Assembly (NCBI RefSeq): GCF_019636135.1
Contig: NZ_JAHBYD010000022.1
Location: forward strand, 26,213 to 90,212
DNA length: 64,000 nt
Source of the DNA: Phenylobacterium sp.
Lineage (GTDB): Bacteria > Pseudomonadota > Alphaproteobacteria > Caulobacterales > Caulobacteraceae
Direction: 5' to 3'
The position numbers and the translations under genes were made by a program. Numbering within the stretch: the stretch's first letter is position 1; each line of letters starts with the position of its first letter. The notes under the pieces are model-generated. The model saw only the letters and a list, made by a program, of their open reading frames with translations, searched no databases and was not told the origin of the DNA. This document shows, piece by piece, positions 45,077 through 55,315 of the stretch.

Positions 45077-47356
45077 ATGCCTCGCACTTCCCATCCGGCG
45101 CCTACCCCCGCGCAGGCGGGGGTCTCCGACATGTCGGCGGCGTTCGACTACGACGAGAACACCATGCCGATGCTCTGGAAGCCGCACCGCCCGGTGCGCC
45201 CGGAGAAGTCGGAGGGCGGCCGGAAGTTCAGGCTGTCGTCGGAGTACCAGCCGGCCGGCGACCAGCCGACCGCGATCCGGGAGCTGGTGACCGGCGTCGA
45301 CGGCGGCGAGCGCGACCAGGTGCTGCTGGGCGTCACCGGCTCGGGCAAGACCTTCACCATGGCCAAGATCATTGAGGAGACCCAGCGCCCGGCCCTGATC
45401 CTCGCGCCGAACAAGACCCTGGCCGCCCAGCTCTACAGCGAATTCAGGAGCTTCTTCCCCGACAACGCCGTCGAGTTCTTCGTCAGCTACTACGACTACT
45501 ACCAGCCCGAGGCCTACGTGCCGCGGACCGACACCTACATCGAGAAGGACAGCTCCATCAACGAGCAGATCGACCGGATGCGCCACTCGGCCACCCGCGC
45601 GATCCTGGAGCGCGACGACGTCATCGTCGTGGCCTCGGTCTCCTGCATCTACGGCATCGGCTCGGTCGAGACCTACTCGGCCATGACCTTCGACCTGAAG
45701 CCCGGCCAGCGCATCGACGAGAAGCAGCTCATGGGCGACCTCGTGGCGCTCCAGTACAAGCGCAACGATCAGGCCTTCGAGCGCGGGTCGTTCCGCCGCC
45801 GCGGCGACACCATCGAGATCTTCCCGGCCCACTACGAGGACCGCGCCTGGCGCCTCAGCCTGTTCGGCGACGAGCTGGAGAGCATCACCGAGTTCGACCC
45901 GCTGACCGGCAAGAAGACCAACGACCTCGCCGGCGTCCGCGTCTACGCCAACAGCCACTACGTCACGCCCCGGCCGACGCTTCGGCAGGCGATCAACCAG
46001 ATCAAGGTCGAGCTCAAGGAGCGCCTCGACTGGCTCGTCGCCAACGGCAAGCTCCTCGAGGCGCAACGCCTGGAGCAGCGCACCACCTTCGACCTGGAGA
46101 TGATCGAGGCCACCGGCTCGTGCGCCGGCATCGAGAACTACAGCCGCTACCTCACCGGCCGCCGCGCCGGCGAGCCGCCGCCGACCTTCTTCGAATACAT
46201 CCCCGACAACGCGCTGCTGTTCGTGGACGAGAGCCACCAGACCGTGCCGCAGATCGGCGGCATGTACCGCGGCGACTACCGCCGCAAGTTCACCCTGGCC
46301 GAGTACGGCTTCCGCCTGCCATCCGCCATCGACAACAGGCCGCTCAAGTTCGAGGAGTGGGACGCCATGCGGCCGGACAGCGTGTTCGTCTCGGCCACGC
46401 CGGGCCCCTGGGAGATGGAGCGCTCGGGCGGCGTCTTCGCCGAGCAGGTGATCCGCCCCACCGGCCTGATCGACCCGCCGGTGGAGGTGAAGCCGGTCAG
46501 CAAGGGCGGCTTCAGCCAGGTCGACGACGTCATCGACCAGGTCCGCCAGGTCGCCGCCAGGGGCTACCGCTCGCTCATCACCGTCCTCACCAAGAAGATG
46601 GCCGAGGACCTGACGGAGTACATGCACGAGCAGGGCCTGCGGGTCCGCTACATGCACTCCGACGTCGACACCCTGGAGCGCATCGAGATCATCCGCGACC
46701 TGCGGCTGGGCGCCTTCGACATCCTGGTCGGCATCAACCTGCTGCGCGAGGGCCTCGACATCCCCGAGTGCGGCCTGGTCGCCATCCTCGACGCGGACAA
46801 GGAGGGCTTCCTGCGCTCGGAGACCTCGCTGATCCAGACCATCGGGCGCGCGGCGCGGAACGTGGACGGCCGCGTCATCCTCTACGCCGACAGCGTCACA
46901 GGCTCGATGGAACGCGCCATGGCCGAGACGAAGCGGCGCCGCGAGAAGCAGGAGCAGTACAACCTCGAACACGGCATCACGCCGGAGAGCGTGCGCAGCC
47001 AGATCAAGGACATCCTCGCGTCGTCCTACGAGAAGGACCACGTCACCGTCAGCGCCGGCGTGGCCGAGGGCGCGACGCCCTTCGTCGGCGACAACTTCAA
47101 GGCCACGCTGAAGGACCTCGAGGCCCGCATGCGCGAGGCCGCCGCCAACCTGGAGTTCGAGGAGGCCGCCCGCCTGCGCGACGAGGTGAAGCGCCTGAAG
47201 CTGCTGGACCTGGAGTTCGCCGCCGACGCCCTGGCCGCGGGCGCCGACGACGGCCGCGAGGCCCGCGCCGCCGCCAAGCTGATCCGCGCCGAAGCCCGCG
47301 CCGAGAAGGCCGAGGAATACCGCAAGATGCGCGGCCGCCGCCGCAAGGGGCCGTGA
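45077..47356 (+). CDS. uvrB: Excinuclease ABC subunit B
   Basis: 759 residues from ATG 45077; ATG 45131 ([13 protein letters not shown]) is the other likely start. It has Walker A GVTGSGKT, the beta-hairpin [21 protein letters not shown] that separates the strands, [27 protein letters not shown] and [11 protein letters not shown]-terminal UVR domain ([20 protein letters not shown]) binds UvrC. It is a DNA helicase-like protein that verifies damage in nucleotide excision repair. A basic C-terminal tail ends RRRKGP. No regulatory SOS box is visible. Confidence 0.97.
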   Translation: MPRTSHPAPTPAQAGVSDMSAAFDYDENTMPMLWKPHRPVRPEKSEGGRKFRLSSEYQPAGDQPTAIRELVTGVDGGERDQVLLGVTGSGKTFTMAKIIEETQRPALILAPNKTLAAQLYSEFRSFFPDNAVEFFVSYYDYYQPEAYVPRTDTYIEKDSSINEQIDRMRHSATRAILERDDVIVVASVSCIYGIGSVETYSAMTFDLKPGQRIDEKQLMGDLVALQYKRNDQAFERGSFRRRGDTIEIFPAHYEDRAWRLSLFGDELESITEFDPLTGKKTNDLAGVRVYANSHYVTPRPTLRQAINQIKVELKERLDWLVANGKLLEAQRLEQRTTFDLEMIEATGSCAGIENYSRYLTGRRAGEPPPTFFEYIPDNALLFVDESHQTVPQIGGMYRGDYRRKFTLAEYGFRLPSAIDNRPLKFEEWDAMRPDSVFVSATPGPWEMERSGGVFAEQVIRPTGLIDPPVEVKPVSKGGFSQVDDVIDQVRQVAARGYRSLITVLTKKMAEDLTEYMHEQGLRVRYMHSDVDTLERIEIIRDLRLGAFDILVGINLLREGLDIPECGLVAILDADKEGFLRSETSLIQTIGRAARNVDGRVILYADSVTGSMERAMAETKRRREKQEQYNLEHGITPESVRSQIKDILASSYEKDHVTVSAGVAEGATPFVGDNFKATLKDLEARMREAAANLEFEEAARLRDEVKRLKLLDLEFAADALAAGADDGREARAAAKLIRAEARAEKAEEYRKMRGRRRKGP

Positions 47357-47370
47357 GCTCCCCGGCTCGC

Positions 47371-49608
47371 TCAGAACTCCGCCTCGAGCTGCACGCCGAA
47401 CGTCCGCGGCGGGCCGTAGAGCGCCTGCTGGCGGGTGATGTTGAGGTAGCTGTAGTCGAAGTAGCGGGTGTCGAGCAGGTTCCTGCCGGTCAGGTAGACG
47501 CCGTAGCCGTCGCGGCGCCAGCCGACCTTGGCGTTGACCAGCATCCGGTCCTTCAGTTGCCGCCGCGACTGGTCGATCACCTCCTGGTAGGCGGCCGAGC
47601 GGTAGCTGGCGTTGAGGTTGGCGAACCACCCCGCCTCCGAGGCCCAGGTCCCGCCCGCCGCCAGCGTCCAGCGCGGCGCGCTGGCGAACTCGTGGCCCGA
47701 GAGGTCGTCGACCACCGCGCCGGTCACCGCGAAGTCCTTGAAGCGGGTGTTGGCGTAGCCCACGGAGCCGTAGACGCTGAGCTCGCCCGTGGCCTGGAAG
47801 CGGCTCTCCACCTCGAAGCCGTACACCCGCGACGAGCCGGCGTTCTGGGTCTCGTAGTCGTAGATGTTGCCCGAGAGCTGGACGTTCACCTGCTGGTCCT
47901 TCCAGTCGACGTAGAAGGCGTTGGCGTTCAGCGACAGGCGGCGGTCCAGCCACAGCGAGCGCAGCGCCAGCTCGTAGTTCCAGGTGTATTCCGGCCTGTA
48001 GGTATAGAGCGCGCCCCGGCCGGGATTCACGCCCGACCCGCCCGAGCGGTAGCCGCGCTGGATCGTGCCCGAGACCGACACGTCCTCGGCCACCTCCACC
48101 GTCACCCCGGCCTTCGGCAGGAAGGCCTCGAAGCTGGTCCTGGCCGCCGGCGACGAGGCGTTGGCGGCGGCCGCCTGGGCCAGGATCAGGCCGTTGATCC
48201 CCGCCACCGTCGGGCCTAGCGGCCCGAACGCGGCCGGGTCGGGCAGCGGCGTCACCAGCACCACCGTGTTCTCGTTCGCCCGCACCTGGTGCTCGTAGTC
48301 GTAGCGGAAGCCGGCGTGCAGCTTCACCCGCGGCGCGACCCGCCACGTCGCGTCGCCGAACACGGCGGCCGTCTCGACCGTCTGCGGATAGAACTGGCTG
48401 GTGTCGATGTAGAGCCGCGCCGGATAGAAGGCCCCGACCGCCGCCGGCAGGCCCAGGTCGTCCACCGGGCTCAGGCTGAAGACGCTGTGCGAGCGGTCCT
48501 TCCTGTTGTCCAGGTGCGAGTAGTAGGCGCCGACCAGGCCCGAGAGCGGGCCCTTGTCGAAGTTCGCCCGCAGCTCCTCGCTGAAGATCTTCTGGTCCTG
48601 CACGAAGTCGCCGTAGGCGTCGTCGGCCGCCAGGTTGTCGCCGTCATAGACGGTGGAGTTGCGGATGTGGCTCCAGGTGGTCACCGAGGCCAGGGTGAAG
48701 GCCGGCGAGAGCCGGTAGCTCGCGTCGAAGGTGGCGATGTCGCTGCGGGCCCGGTCCTCGGTGTCGCGGTTGCCCAGCACCGTGCGGTCGTCCCACGGAT
48801 CGGGGACGTCGGCGAACGAATAGACCGCCCCGTTGCTGTGCTCGTCGTGCAGGTAGGCCGCCACCACGCGCAGGCCCGGCAGGTCGCTCGGTGTGAACAG
48901 GAGCTTGGCGCGGATCGAGTCGGAATCGCGGAAGCCCGCGCGGTCGTCGTTGCGGGTCGGGTTCTCGATCAGGCCGTCGGCGCGGGCGTGCTCGGCGGCG
49001 AGCCGGAACGCGACCTGGTCGGCCACGAGCGGCCCGCCCACGGCGGCGGCGAAGCGGCGGTCCTCATCCTGGTTCGTCAGGATGACGCGGGCCTTGCCGG
49101 TCCAGGCGTAGGTCGGGTCGGCGGTCTTGAGGACGATCGCGCCGGCCAGGGCGTTGCGCCCCTGCAGCGTCGACTGCGGCCCGCGCAGGATCTCCACCTG
49201 CGCCAGGTCCCACAGGTCCAGCGGCCCGGAGGACACCGCCGCGCGCGGCAGCGGCGAGCCGTCGAGGTAGACCGTCGCCAGGTCGCCCGTCCCCACGCCG
49301 GTGACGTTGGCGTTGGCGATGCCGCGGATCGTGAAGCCCTGCTTGCCGAAGGTGGAGTTGAGGTTCGCCGTGCGGTCGATCAGGTCGTAGACGTCGATCA
49401 GGTTCTGGTCGGCGATGTCCTTCGTGGTGACCACCGCGACGCTGGTGGGCGTGTCCTGGATCGAGCGCGCCGCCTTCTCGCCGGTGACGACGATCTCCTC
49501 CAGCGTGGGCGCGGTCGCGGCGTCGCCCGCGCCGGCCTCCGCGGCGAGCGCGGCCGGCGCCGCCGAGGCCATCAGCAGGGCGGCGAACAGGGTGCGGCGG
49601 ACTGTCAT
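47371..49608 (-). CDS. TonB-dependent outer-membrane receptor
   Basis: 745 residues. A signal peptide ([19 protein letters not shown]) leads to the TonB box region [10 protein letters not shown], the plug domain ([26 protein letters not shown] ... [22 protein letters not shown]) and a 22-strand barrel ending in the aromatic EAEF. The plug has the usual YLDGSPLPR motif. Substrate unknown, but the Fur-like box upstream and the PepSY protein opposite suggest iron-siderophore uptake. The ATG at 49608 is chosen over an upstream GTG because the signal peptide begins there. Confidence 0.93.
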   Translation of the reverse strand: MTVRRTLFAALLMASAAPAALAAEAGAGDAATAPTLEEIVVTGEKAARSIQDTPTSVAVVTTKDIADQNLIDVYDLIDRTANLNSTFGKQGFTIRGIANANVTGVGTGDLATVYLDGSPLPRAAVSSGPLDLWDLAQVEILRGPQSTLQGRNALAGAIVLKTADPTYAWTGKARVILTNQDEDRRFAAAVGGPLVADQVAFRLAAEHARADGLIENPTRNDDRAGFRDSDSIRAKLLFTPSDLPGLRVVAAYLHDEHSNGAVYSFADVPDPWDDRTVLGNRDTEDRARSDIATFDASYRLSPAFTLASVTTWSHIRNSTVYDGDNLAADDAYGDFVQDQKIFSEELRANFDKGPLSGLVGAYYSHLDNRKDRSHSVFSLSPVDDLGLPAAVGAFYPARLYIDTSQFYPQTVETAAVFGDATWRVAPRVKLHAGFRYDYEHQVRANENTVVLVTPLPDPAAFGPLGPTVAGINGLILAQAAAANASSPAARTSFEAFLPKAGVTVEVAEDVSVSGTIQRGYRSGGSGVNPGRGALYTYRPEYTWNYELALRSLWLDRRLSLNANAFYVDWKDQQVNVQLSGNIYDYETQNAGSSRVYGFEVESRFQATGELSVYGSVGYANTRFKDFAVTGAVVDDLSGHEFASAPRWTLAAGGTWASEAGWFANLNASYRSAAYQEVIDQSRRQLKDRMLVNAKVGWRRDGYGVYLTGRNLLDTRYFDYSYLNITRQQALYGPPRTFGVQLEAEF

Positions 49609-49656
49609 TCGGGCAAGCTCCACTTCGGTGCGCGGGGCTCGCTAGCCACGGTTGCA

Positions 49657-49675
49657 ATTGCGAGTCAATCTCAAT
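49657..49675. promoter_or_regulatory. Fur-like box between TonB receptor and PepSY operon
   Basis: ATTGCGAGTCAATCTCAAT, a 19-bp imperfect palindrome (6 of 7 arm pairs match). It resembles the alphaproteobacterial Fur site TTGCGAnTnATTCTCAA. It lies 49 bp from the receptor ATG and about 80 bp from the opposite gene, so one site could control both. Confidence 0.6.
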
Positions 49676-49752
49676 ACGATTTGCATCGGACTGGGGGAGG
49701 CTGGGCGGCGTATGCGTTTGGCGACGACGGTGGCGACGACGGAGTTTCGGGC

Positions 49753-50319
49753 TTGACTGCGGTGACGGCGGCGCTCGTGGCCGTGGGCGGCGCGGCGGCC
49801 TGCGGAACGCTCCGCGCCGCGTGGAAGGCGCGCGCCGCGCGGCGGCCGTGGCTGATGATGGCCGGGTGGACGCTGGCCGCGGCGCTGCTGGCCGCGGCCG
49901 TGGTCCTCGAGGGTGGCGCGCCCGGCACGTTCCTGGCGCTCGCCGTCCTGCCGGTCGGCGCGCTGGCGCTGGTCGCGAGCGGGCTGAAGCTGCGCGATCC
50001 CAGGGCGCGGCCGCCGCGCGAGGTGGCGCTCGCGCCGTCCGACCGCGCCTCGAAGGCCTGGCGCGGCGGGCTGCGCGTCCTGCTCGCCGGCCCCATCGGC
50101 GCCGTCGCGGCCATGGGCCTGGCGCTCGCCTTCGTCGTCTGGACGCCGGGCGCGCCGCAGACCAGGATGGTGCTGGGCGGCATGCTCGTGCCGCTGCTCT
50201 GGGGCGGGGCGATGGCCTGGACGCTGGCCGACGACAGGATCCTGCGCGCCACCGCCGTGCTGGTCGGCGTCGCGGTCGTCACCTTCGCGGCCTCGGCGCT
50301 CAGGGGCTTCTCGGTATGA
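49753..50319 (+). CDS. Hydrophobic membrane protein next to a PepSY reductase
   Basis: 188 residues from a proposed TTG with GGAG nine bases upstream; a GTG at 49762 is also possible. About five membrane helices (AALVAVGGAAACG; PWLMMAGWTLAAALLAAAVVL; ALAVLPVGALALVASG; IGAVAAMGLALAFVV; ATAVLVGVAVVTFAAS). The order of TonB receptor, small membrane protein and PepSY protein is common in iron-uptake loci. I do not recognise the exact family. Its stop overlaps the next ATG (ATGA). Confidence 0.7.
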   Translation: MTAVTAALVAVGGAAACGTLRAAWKARAARRPWLMMAGWTLAAALLAAAVVLEGGAPGTFLALAVLPVGALALVASGLKLRDPRARPPREVALAPSDRASKAWRGGLRVLLAGPIGAVAAMGLALAFVVWTPGAPQTRMVLGGMLVPLLWGGAMAWTLADDRILRATAVLVGVAVVTFAASALRGFSV

Positions 50320-51818
50320 GCCGCCCCATCTGGCCCAGCGTGCCCTCGGGCTTCGTGCGCGCGGTCCTCGCGGGCCACTCGGCGCTGGGGCTCGCCTTCG
50401 CCGCGCTGATCTTCCTGGTCTGCTTCTCCGGCACGGCGGCGGTCTTCATCCACGAGGCGACCCGCTGGGAGCGCGCCGGCGACCCGGTGGTCCACACCGT
50501 CACGCCGGCCGCCCTGCAGCGCGGCTTCGAGGAGGGCCTGAAGGCCACGCCCGACGCCGACCGCGTCGTCCTGAACCTGCCCAGCGACGACCTCCCCCGC
50601 TACGTCATGAGCACCTGGGTCAAGGACGACAGCCGGATGTGGGTGATGGACGCCGACGGGCGGCCCGTCGCGCGCCTTGTCGAGCCCTGGACCGACTTCG
50701 TCCAGGACCTGCACATCTACCTGCACCTGCCGCACACCTGGGGCCTGTTCGTGGTCGGCATGGTGGGCGTGGCGCTGCTGTCGTCGCTGGTGTCGGGCCT
50801 GCTCGCCCACCCGCGGGTGTTCCGCGACGCCTTCCACCTGCGCTGGGGCGGCTCGAAGCGGCTGCAGGAGGCCGACCTGCACAACCGCATCGGCGTCTGG
50901 GCGCTCCCCTTCCACGTCACCCTGTCGCTGACCGGCGCGCTCCTGGGCCTGTCGACGGTGATCGTCGGCGTCCTGGCGATGGTCGTGTTCAAGGGCGACA
51001 CCGGGAAGGCCTACGCCCTCTTCGCCACCCCCGAGCCGCCCGCCAGCACGGCGCCCGCGGCGCCGGCCAACCTCGCCGCGATCAGCGCCGCGCTCGCCGC
51101 CCGCCTCCCGGACGCCCGGACGACCTTCGTGTTCGTGGAGGACCCCCGCCTGGCGCAGCAGCACATCAGCTTCGGCGTCGAGACGCCCGGCCGCCTGTCG
51201 CGCGTGATCTACAGCTACGACCACACCGGCGCCCTGCTGGGCGGCACGGGTTACGGCGACCGCAACCTGGGCGAAGGGCTCTTCAGCGCCATCGGGCCGG
51301 TCCACTTCGGGTGGTTCGGCGGCTGGGCCAGCAAGATCGCCTACGGCCTGCTGGGCGTCGGGCTCTGCGTGGTCACCTCCAGCGGCGTCGCCATCTGGCT
51401 GGCGCGCCGCCGCGCCCGGGGCCAGCCGGCGCCCCGCTGGGAGCGCATCTGGACCGCCGCCGTCTGGAGCCAGCCCGTGGCCTACGGCGCGACCATGCTG
51501 GGCGTCGTCGCCGCGAACCTGCCGACCGTCCCGGTGTGGGGCGCGACGACCCTGGCCGCCCTCGCGACCGCCGCCGCGCTCGGCCCCGCCGCCATCTCGC
51601 GCGTGCTGCGCGCCGCCGCCGCCGCGACCCTGCTCGCGGCGGGCGTCGCCCACGTCACCGTCTGGCGCGGCCAGCCGGTCGACCCCGCCGCCTGGGGCAT
51701 GGACGTCGCGCTCGTGGCCCTCGCGGTCGGCCTTCTGACGCCCGAGACCTGGCGCTTCTTCGCCCGGCCCGCCCCCGCGCCCCGCCTCGACGACGGCCGG
51801 GCGATTCCGGGCGAATAG
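50316..51818 (+). CDS. PepSY-associated transmembrane protein (siderophore reductase-like)
   Basis: 500 residues. N-terminal helix (GHSALGLAFAALIFLVCFSGTAAVF), a periplasmic PepSY-like segment (TPAALQRGFEEGLKATPDADRVVLNLPSDDLPRYV shortened), then helices with conserved haem histidines HIYLHLPHTWGLFVVG and RIGVWALPFHVTLSLTGALLG, and later GPVHFGWFGGWASKIAYGLLG. Proteins of this PepSY_TM family, such as FsrB-like or PiuB, reduce ferric siderophores at the inner membrane. It likely frees iron from the ligand taken up by the adjacent receptor. Confidence 0.87.
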   Translation: MSRPIWPSVPSGFVRAVLAGHSALGLAFAALIFLVCFSGTAAVFIHEATRWERAGDPVVHTVTPAALQRGFEEGLKATPDADRVVLNLPSDDLPRYVMSTWVKDDSRMWVMDADGRPVARLVEPWTDFVQDLHIYLHLPHTWGLFVVGMVGVALLSSLVSGLLAHPRVFRDAFHLRWGGSKRLQEADLHNRIGVWALPFHVTLSLTGALLGLSTVIVGVLAMVVFKGDTGKAYALFATPEPPASTAPAAPANLAAISAALAARLPDARTTFVFVEDPRLAQQHISFGVETPGRLSRVIYSYDHTGALLGGTGYGDRNLGEGLFSAIGPVHFGWFGGWASKIAYGLLGVGLCVVTSSGVAIWLARRRARGQPAPRWERIWTAAVWSQPVAYGATMLGVVAANLPTVPVWGATTLAALATAAALGPAAISRVLRAAAAATLLAAGVAHVTVWRGQPVDPAAWGMDVALVALAVGLLTPETWRFFARPAPAPRLDDGRAIPGE

Positions 51819-51847
51819 CCCCGTATCGCGCCCGGGCCGTGCGCCCC

Positions 51848-52723
51848 TCAGGACACCGGCGGCTCGGGCAGCTTGAACGAGAGCGGGATGCCCATGGCGA
51901 CCTGGGCGGCCGCGGCCGCCTGCATCAGCGCCCGCGGCGTCGCGGCGTACTCGCTGGCGGTCATGCCCATGAAGTCGCGGAAGTCGCGGTTGAAGTGCGA
52001 CTGGTCGTGGTACTCTAGGTCGATCAGTTCGCCGAACCTGGGGTCGGGCGTCACCCGGATGACGCCCAGGGTGTAGAGGAACCGCTGGCGGCGCAGCAGC
52101 CGCTTCGGCGGAAACCCGAAGGCGCGGAGGCACAGGCGGTGCAGGCGCCGCTCCGAGACCCCCGCCATGCCCGCGAAGGTCGGCACGTCGCGCGGCTGGT
52201 TGCGCAGCGCGTGGTCCACCGCCAGCACCGCCGGGTCCACCGCGGGCCGCCGCGCCGCGAGGCCGAGCAGCGCCGCGTCGAACCGCGCCACGCCCGCCGC
52301 GTCGTCGTCGCCGTCGGCGATCAGCGCGGCCTGCAGGCCACGCACGTCCAGGTCGATCCGGCCTTCGGCGTCCACGACGCGGTTGGCGAGCTGGCTGGCG
52401 TCCGAGCCGATCAGCCGCGCCCAGCCGCCGGGCGTCAGGCCGAAGCCCACGGTCTTGCCGCCGCCGGTCACGATCCTGCCGGTCCGGTCGGTGGGCCCGA
52501 ACAGCACCCGCTGCGCCGGCTCGGCCGGGTCGCGCGGATCGTTCAGCACCATCCAGTCGCCCGACACGTTCAGCCGCAGGTTCCCCCACTCCGGATAGAG
52601 GAAATCGGTCAGCGGCCCGGCCGCCTCCACGACGTAGTAGAAGGTGACGTAGCGCTGCAGGTCCTCATGCGGGTAGTAGACCCGGACCGAGACCTTCGGC
52701 GCCCCTGGCGCGGCGACTGACAT
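51848..52723 (-). CDS. AraC-family regulator
   Basis: 291 residues. N-terminal ~170 residues form a beta-rich sensing domain like DUF6597 (LQRYVTFYYVVEAAGP ... YPEWGNLRLNVSG). The C-terminal AraC helix-turn-helix pair is VPTFAGMAGVSERRLHRLCLRAFGFPPKRLLRRQRFLYTLG ... LIDLEYHDQSHFNRDFRDFMGMTASEYAAT (abbreviated). It is convergent with the PepSY operon and may regulate it. The ATG at 52723 is preferred over a GTG one codon earlier. Confidence 0.85.
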   Translation of the reverse strand: MSVAAPGAPKVSVRVYYPHEDLQRYVTFYYVVEAAGPLTDFLYPEWGNLRLNVSGDWMVLNDPRDPAEPAQRVLFGPTDRTGRIVTGGGKTVGFGLTPGGWARLIGSDASQLANRVVDAEGRIDLDVRGLQAALIADGDDDAAGVARFDAALLGLAARRPAVDPAVLAVDHALRNQPRDVPTFAGMAGVSERRLHRLCLRAFGFPPKRLLRRQRFLYTLGVIRVTPDPRFGELIDLEYHDQSHFNRDFRDFMGMTASEYAATPRALMQAAAAAQVAMGIPLSFKLPEPPVS

Positions 52724-52829
52724 CACCCGACAATCCGGCGCGCCCCGGCGCCGTTCCCCATCCCCGATCGCGGTCAGCCTGCCACGCCATCCCTTAAGGA
52801 TTTGAACCGTCTCCGGACGCGCTCGTCCG

Positions 52830-53759
52830 CTACGTCCGCCGCGGCTCCGGCGTGATCCAGCCCATCACGGTCTCGCGCACCACGATCCAGAGGCGGCGGA
52901 ACAGGACGGCGACATCCGTCGCCAGGTCGTTCCAGCCCTCCTGCAGGCGCTCCCACGCGGTGGGCGCGGCGCCCGCCGCCGCGGGCCGCGGGTCGGCGTG
53001 GGGCAATGCCCCGGCGGTGGGCGAGACCTCGGCCGCCGGCGCGCCCGCCATCAGCGACAGGGTCTCCAGCACGTGGACCGCGTGGGTGACGTTGCCGATC
53101 TGCAGCCGGTCGTCCTTCAGGCGCAGCTCCTGCGTCAGCACGCCGGTGATGGCGACCTGCGGGCGGCCGTTGACCGATCGCACGACATAGACCGGCCCGC
53201 CCGAATTGCCGCCGAACACGGTGAAGTCCAGCAGGAAGGTCGGATAGCGGCTCGGCGGCGTCACCGGGAACGAGGCCACCCGGCCCGATCGCAGGATCGG
53301 GAAGCCCGCGTCGTTGGCGGCGAACCCCTGCGGATAGCCCAGCACCATCATCTCCGTGCCCGGCTGGATCTCCAGCGTCTCCAGCGTCTGGGCCGTCGCC
53401 AGCCGGTCGACCGGAATGGCGCCCCGCGCCGGCCCCGGCGGGATCAGGATCGCCGCCACGTCCTGCGTCGGGTGCGTCGTCCACAGCGGCTCGCCCTCCG
53501 CGCCGCGGATACGGACGTTCGCGGGCGCATAGCGCCAGGCGCCGTCGGGCTCCAGGCGGCGGAACCCGACCTTCACCTTGTCCCGCGGCATCCGCGCGAA
53601 GACGTGCTGCGCCGTCACCAGCACCGTGCGCGGCGTGCCGTCCTTGTCCTGCCGCACCAGCACGAAGCCGGTCCCCACCGTCGCCGTCCCGTCGCCCTGC
53701 GCCTGCTCGAGCCGCACCGTGGCGTGGATCAGGTCGATGGTGTCGTTGGCGGCGAGCAT
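52830..53759 (-). CDS. Trypsin-like serine protease
   Basis: 309 residues. The catalytic triad is complete: His in VLVTAQHVFA, Asp in THPTQDVAAILI, Ser in FGGNSGGPVYVV. The domain occupies residues ~20-230 and matches the V8/trypsin-2 type. A C-terminal amphipathic segment (ATDVAVLFRRLWIVVRETVMGWI) might associate with a membrane. No signal peptide is obvious, so it may be cytoplasmic or membrane-attached. The natural substrate is unknown. Unusual for a stand-alone protease. Confidence 0.82.
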   Translation of the reverse strand: MLAANDTIDLIHATVRLEQAQGDGTATVGTGFVLVRQDKDGTPRTVLVTAQHVFARMPRDKVKVGFRRLEPDGAWRYAPANVRIRGAEGEPLWTTHPTQDVAAILIPPGPARGAIPVDRLATAQTLETLEIQPGTEMMVLGYPQGFAANDAGFPILRSGRVASFPVTPPSRYPTFLLDFTVFGGNSGGPVYVVRSVNGRPQVAITGVLTQELRLKDDRLQIGNVTHAVHVLETLSLMAGAPAAEVSPTAGALPHADPRPAAAGAAPTAWERLQEGWNDLATDVAVLFRRLWIVVRETVMGWITPEPRRT

Positions 53760-53937
53760 GCGGTCAGAACGGTCGAGGCGGCGGGTGCGATCCTGGGGCC
53801 TAGGCGGCGCACAAGCCCGAAAGGTCGTCGGTCTGCTCGATGGGCGCTAGAACACCCCCAAAAGGGTGAAGCGATGTCGAGCGCCCCAGGGCACGAGCGG
53901 TGAGAGCCAAACATCAAAACCGAGAGCGAAGTCATCG

Positions 53938-54654
53938 ATGCGTATCGTAAAGTCCATACCGGCCGTTGTCGCGGCCCTCGCGGCGTTCACCGCAACCGAG
54001 GCGCAGGCTGCGCTCCTGATCCACCAGAACGACGACATCGCGGCGGGCATCACCGCGTTCGGCCCCCCCATACGGCTCTTCACCGCGGCGAACGTCTTCC
54101 CGACCGGCACGTCGTGGACGACAGGATCGCTTCTCCCGCTCAGCGCTTCGGGCAACCAGACCGACTCCGTGACGGGCGCCACCATCAGCGGCGACGCCAG
54201 CGTGGGGAATTGGCTGGACGGGCCCGGGTTCGACGACGGCCCGAACGGCGTCGGCCCTGAACTGGCCCTCAATGGGCTCGAGACCTTCACCTACACCTTC
54301 GCCGGGCCTGTCCGGCGCGTCGGCCTCGCCATCGCCACAGGCCTCGGGAACCTCCCCGCCGAGGTGAACCACCGCGGCGCGCAATTCCAGATCACGACGA
54401 ACACCGGCGAAAGCGCGATCCTGACCCTCGAAGACGCCGGCGACGGCCATGCGGCATGGGTCACGATCAAGGCGGCCACGCCGTTCACGTCGCTCAGCTT
54501 CGTCGAGCTGGGTGGCGACCTCTACGATCAGTACTTCGGCAACGTCGTGGCCGGCGCCGCGCCGGAGCCGGGCGCCTGGGCCCTGATGATCGGAGGCTTC
54601 GGCCTCTGCGGCGCGGCGCTGCGCCGACGGAGAGGCGCGCCCGCACCGCTCTGA
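53938..54654 (+). CDS. Exported PEP-CTERM sorted protein
   Basis: 238 residues. It has a signal peptide (IPAVVAALAAFTATEAQAALL) and a C-terminal sorting signal: PEPGAWALMIGGFGLCGAALRRRR, with the PEP motif, hydrophobic helix and arginine tail of the PEPxxWA-CTERM class. The body is a beta-rich, Asn/Gly-rich domain of unknown role. Exosortase/PEP-CTERM sorting anchors such proteins at the surface; no exosortase lies in this window. GAGAGCGAAG precedes the ATG. Confidence 0.85.
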   Translation: MRIVKSIPAVVAALAAFTATEAQAALLIHQNDDIAAGITAFGPPIRLFTAANVFPTGTSWTTGSLLPLSASGNQTDSVTGATISGDASVGNWLDGPGFDDGPNGVGPELALNGLETFTYTFAGPVRRVGLAIATGLGNLPAEVNHRGAQFQITTNTGESAILTLEDAGDGHAAWVTIKAATPFTSLSFVELGGDLYDQYFGNVVAGAAPEPGAWALMIGGFGLCGAALRRRRGAPAPL

Positions 54655-54750
54655 CACGCCAGGGCGGTCCGTCTCAACCACATAGCGTGTCCCAAAGTCC
54701 CCAATTCGCCGCAAGGTAGAGTTAACTGGCGCCGTTCATGCGACTGACAG

Positions 54751-54775
54751 GGAACCTGTGCTGTCTCTGGACGTA
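54751..54775 (+). promoter_or_regulatory. Possible EcfG-type promoter
   Basis: GGAAC (54751-54755), 16 bp and CGTA (54772-54775). Close to GGAAC-N16-17-CGTT. It is 73 bp upstream of the small gene at 54849. Confidence 0.35.
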
Positions 54776-54848
54776 GGTTGATACAGCCAGGCAGTCGTGG
54801 CTTCGGGTCCATCGGGGATCCCGGGCCGTATCTGATCTTGGGGATCGA

Positions 54849-55154
54849 ATGAGGTACCTGAAGATGTCTCCGTCTCTCAGCGTGGTCGCCGACAACGACC
54901 TGAAAGTCGTCGCCGGTGCGAAAACCGAGACCGTGGCCGAGCGCGTGCGCCGGCTGCAATCCGAGGCGAAGCAGTTGGCCAAGGACCATGTGAAGACGCT
55001 CACCGGCGCCATGGTCGACCTGGAGCAGCTCGCGGCGGAGATCGCCGACGGCGGCGACGCCTACGCGCCCGGCGTCCGCGACGTGGCCCGCCGGCTCGTC
55101 GAGGACCTGGACAGCCGCGTCCAGACCCTGGAGGCCATCGTCGCCCGCACCTGA
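54849..55154 (+). CDS. Small helical protein of unknown function
   Basis: 101 residues. It reads as two to three amphipathic helices with heptad-like spacing (TVAERVRRLQSEAKQLAKDHVKTLTGAMVDLEQLAAEIADGG), suggesting a coiled-coil oligomer. No family recognised. The EcfG-like promoter upstream suggests stress induction. An alternative start at MSPSLS is six codons on. It ends before the terminator at 55275. Confidence 0.65.
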   Translation: MRYLKMSPSLSVVADNDLKVVAGAKTETVAERVRRLQSEAKQLAKDHVKTLTGAMVDLEQLAAEIADGGDAYAPGVRDVARRLVEDLDSRVQTLEAIVART

Positions 55155-55274
55155 TGCGGGCCGCGATACAGGCTTCATGGGCGTGCCGGACTGGACCGTC
55201 GGCGGGTGACGATCCCCGCCTGCCGAGGCCCGTTCCCACACCCGGGAGGGTTAACCAGTTCCCTCAAGCTTACC

Positions 55275-55301
55275 GGCCCTCGCGCAAGCGGGGGCCTTTG
55301 T
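55275..55301 (+). terminator. Putative Rho-independent terminator
   Basis: GGCCCTCGC-GCAA-GCGGGGGCC followed by TTTGT. 9-bp stem with one mismatch, 120 bp after the small helical gene. It sits between that gene and the convergent GNAT gene. Confidence 0.55.
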
Positions 55302-55315
55302 CGTTTCGACGCGTG

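Noticed and set aside
48289..49752. Open frame leading into the membrane protein at 49753
   Set aside because: It is the antisense of the TonB receptor. Only the part after 49753 has membrane-helix character.
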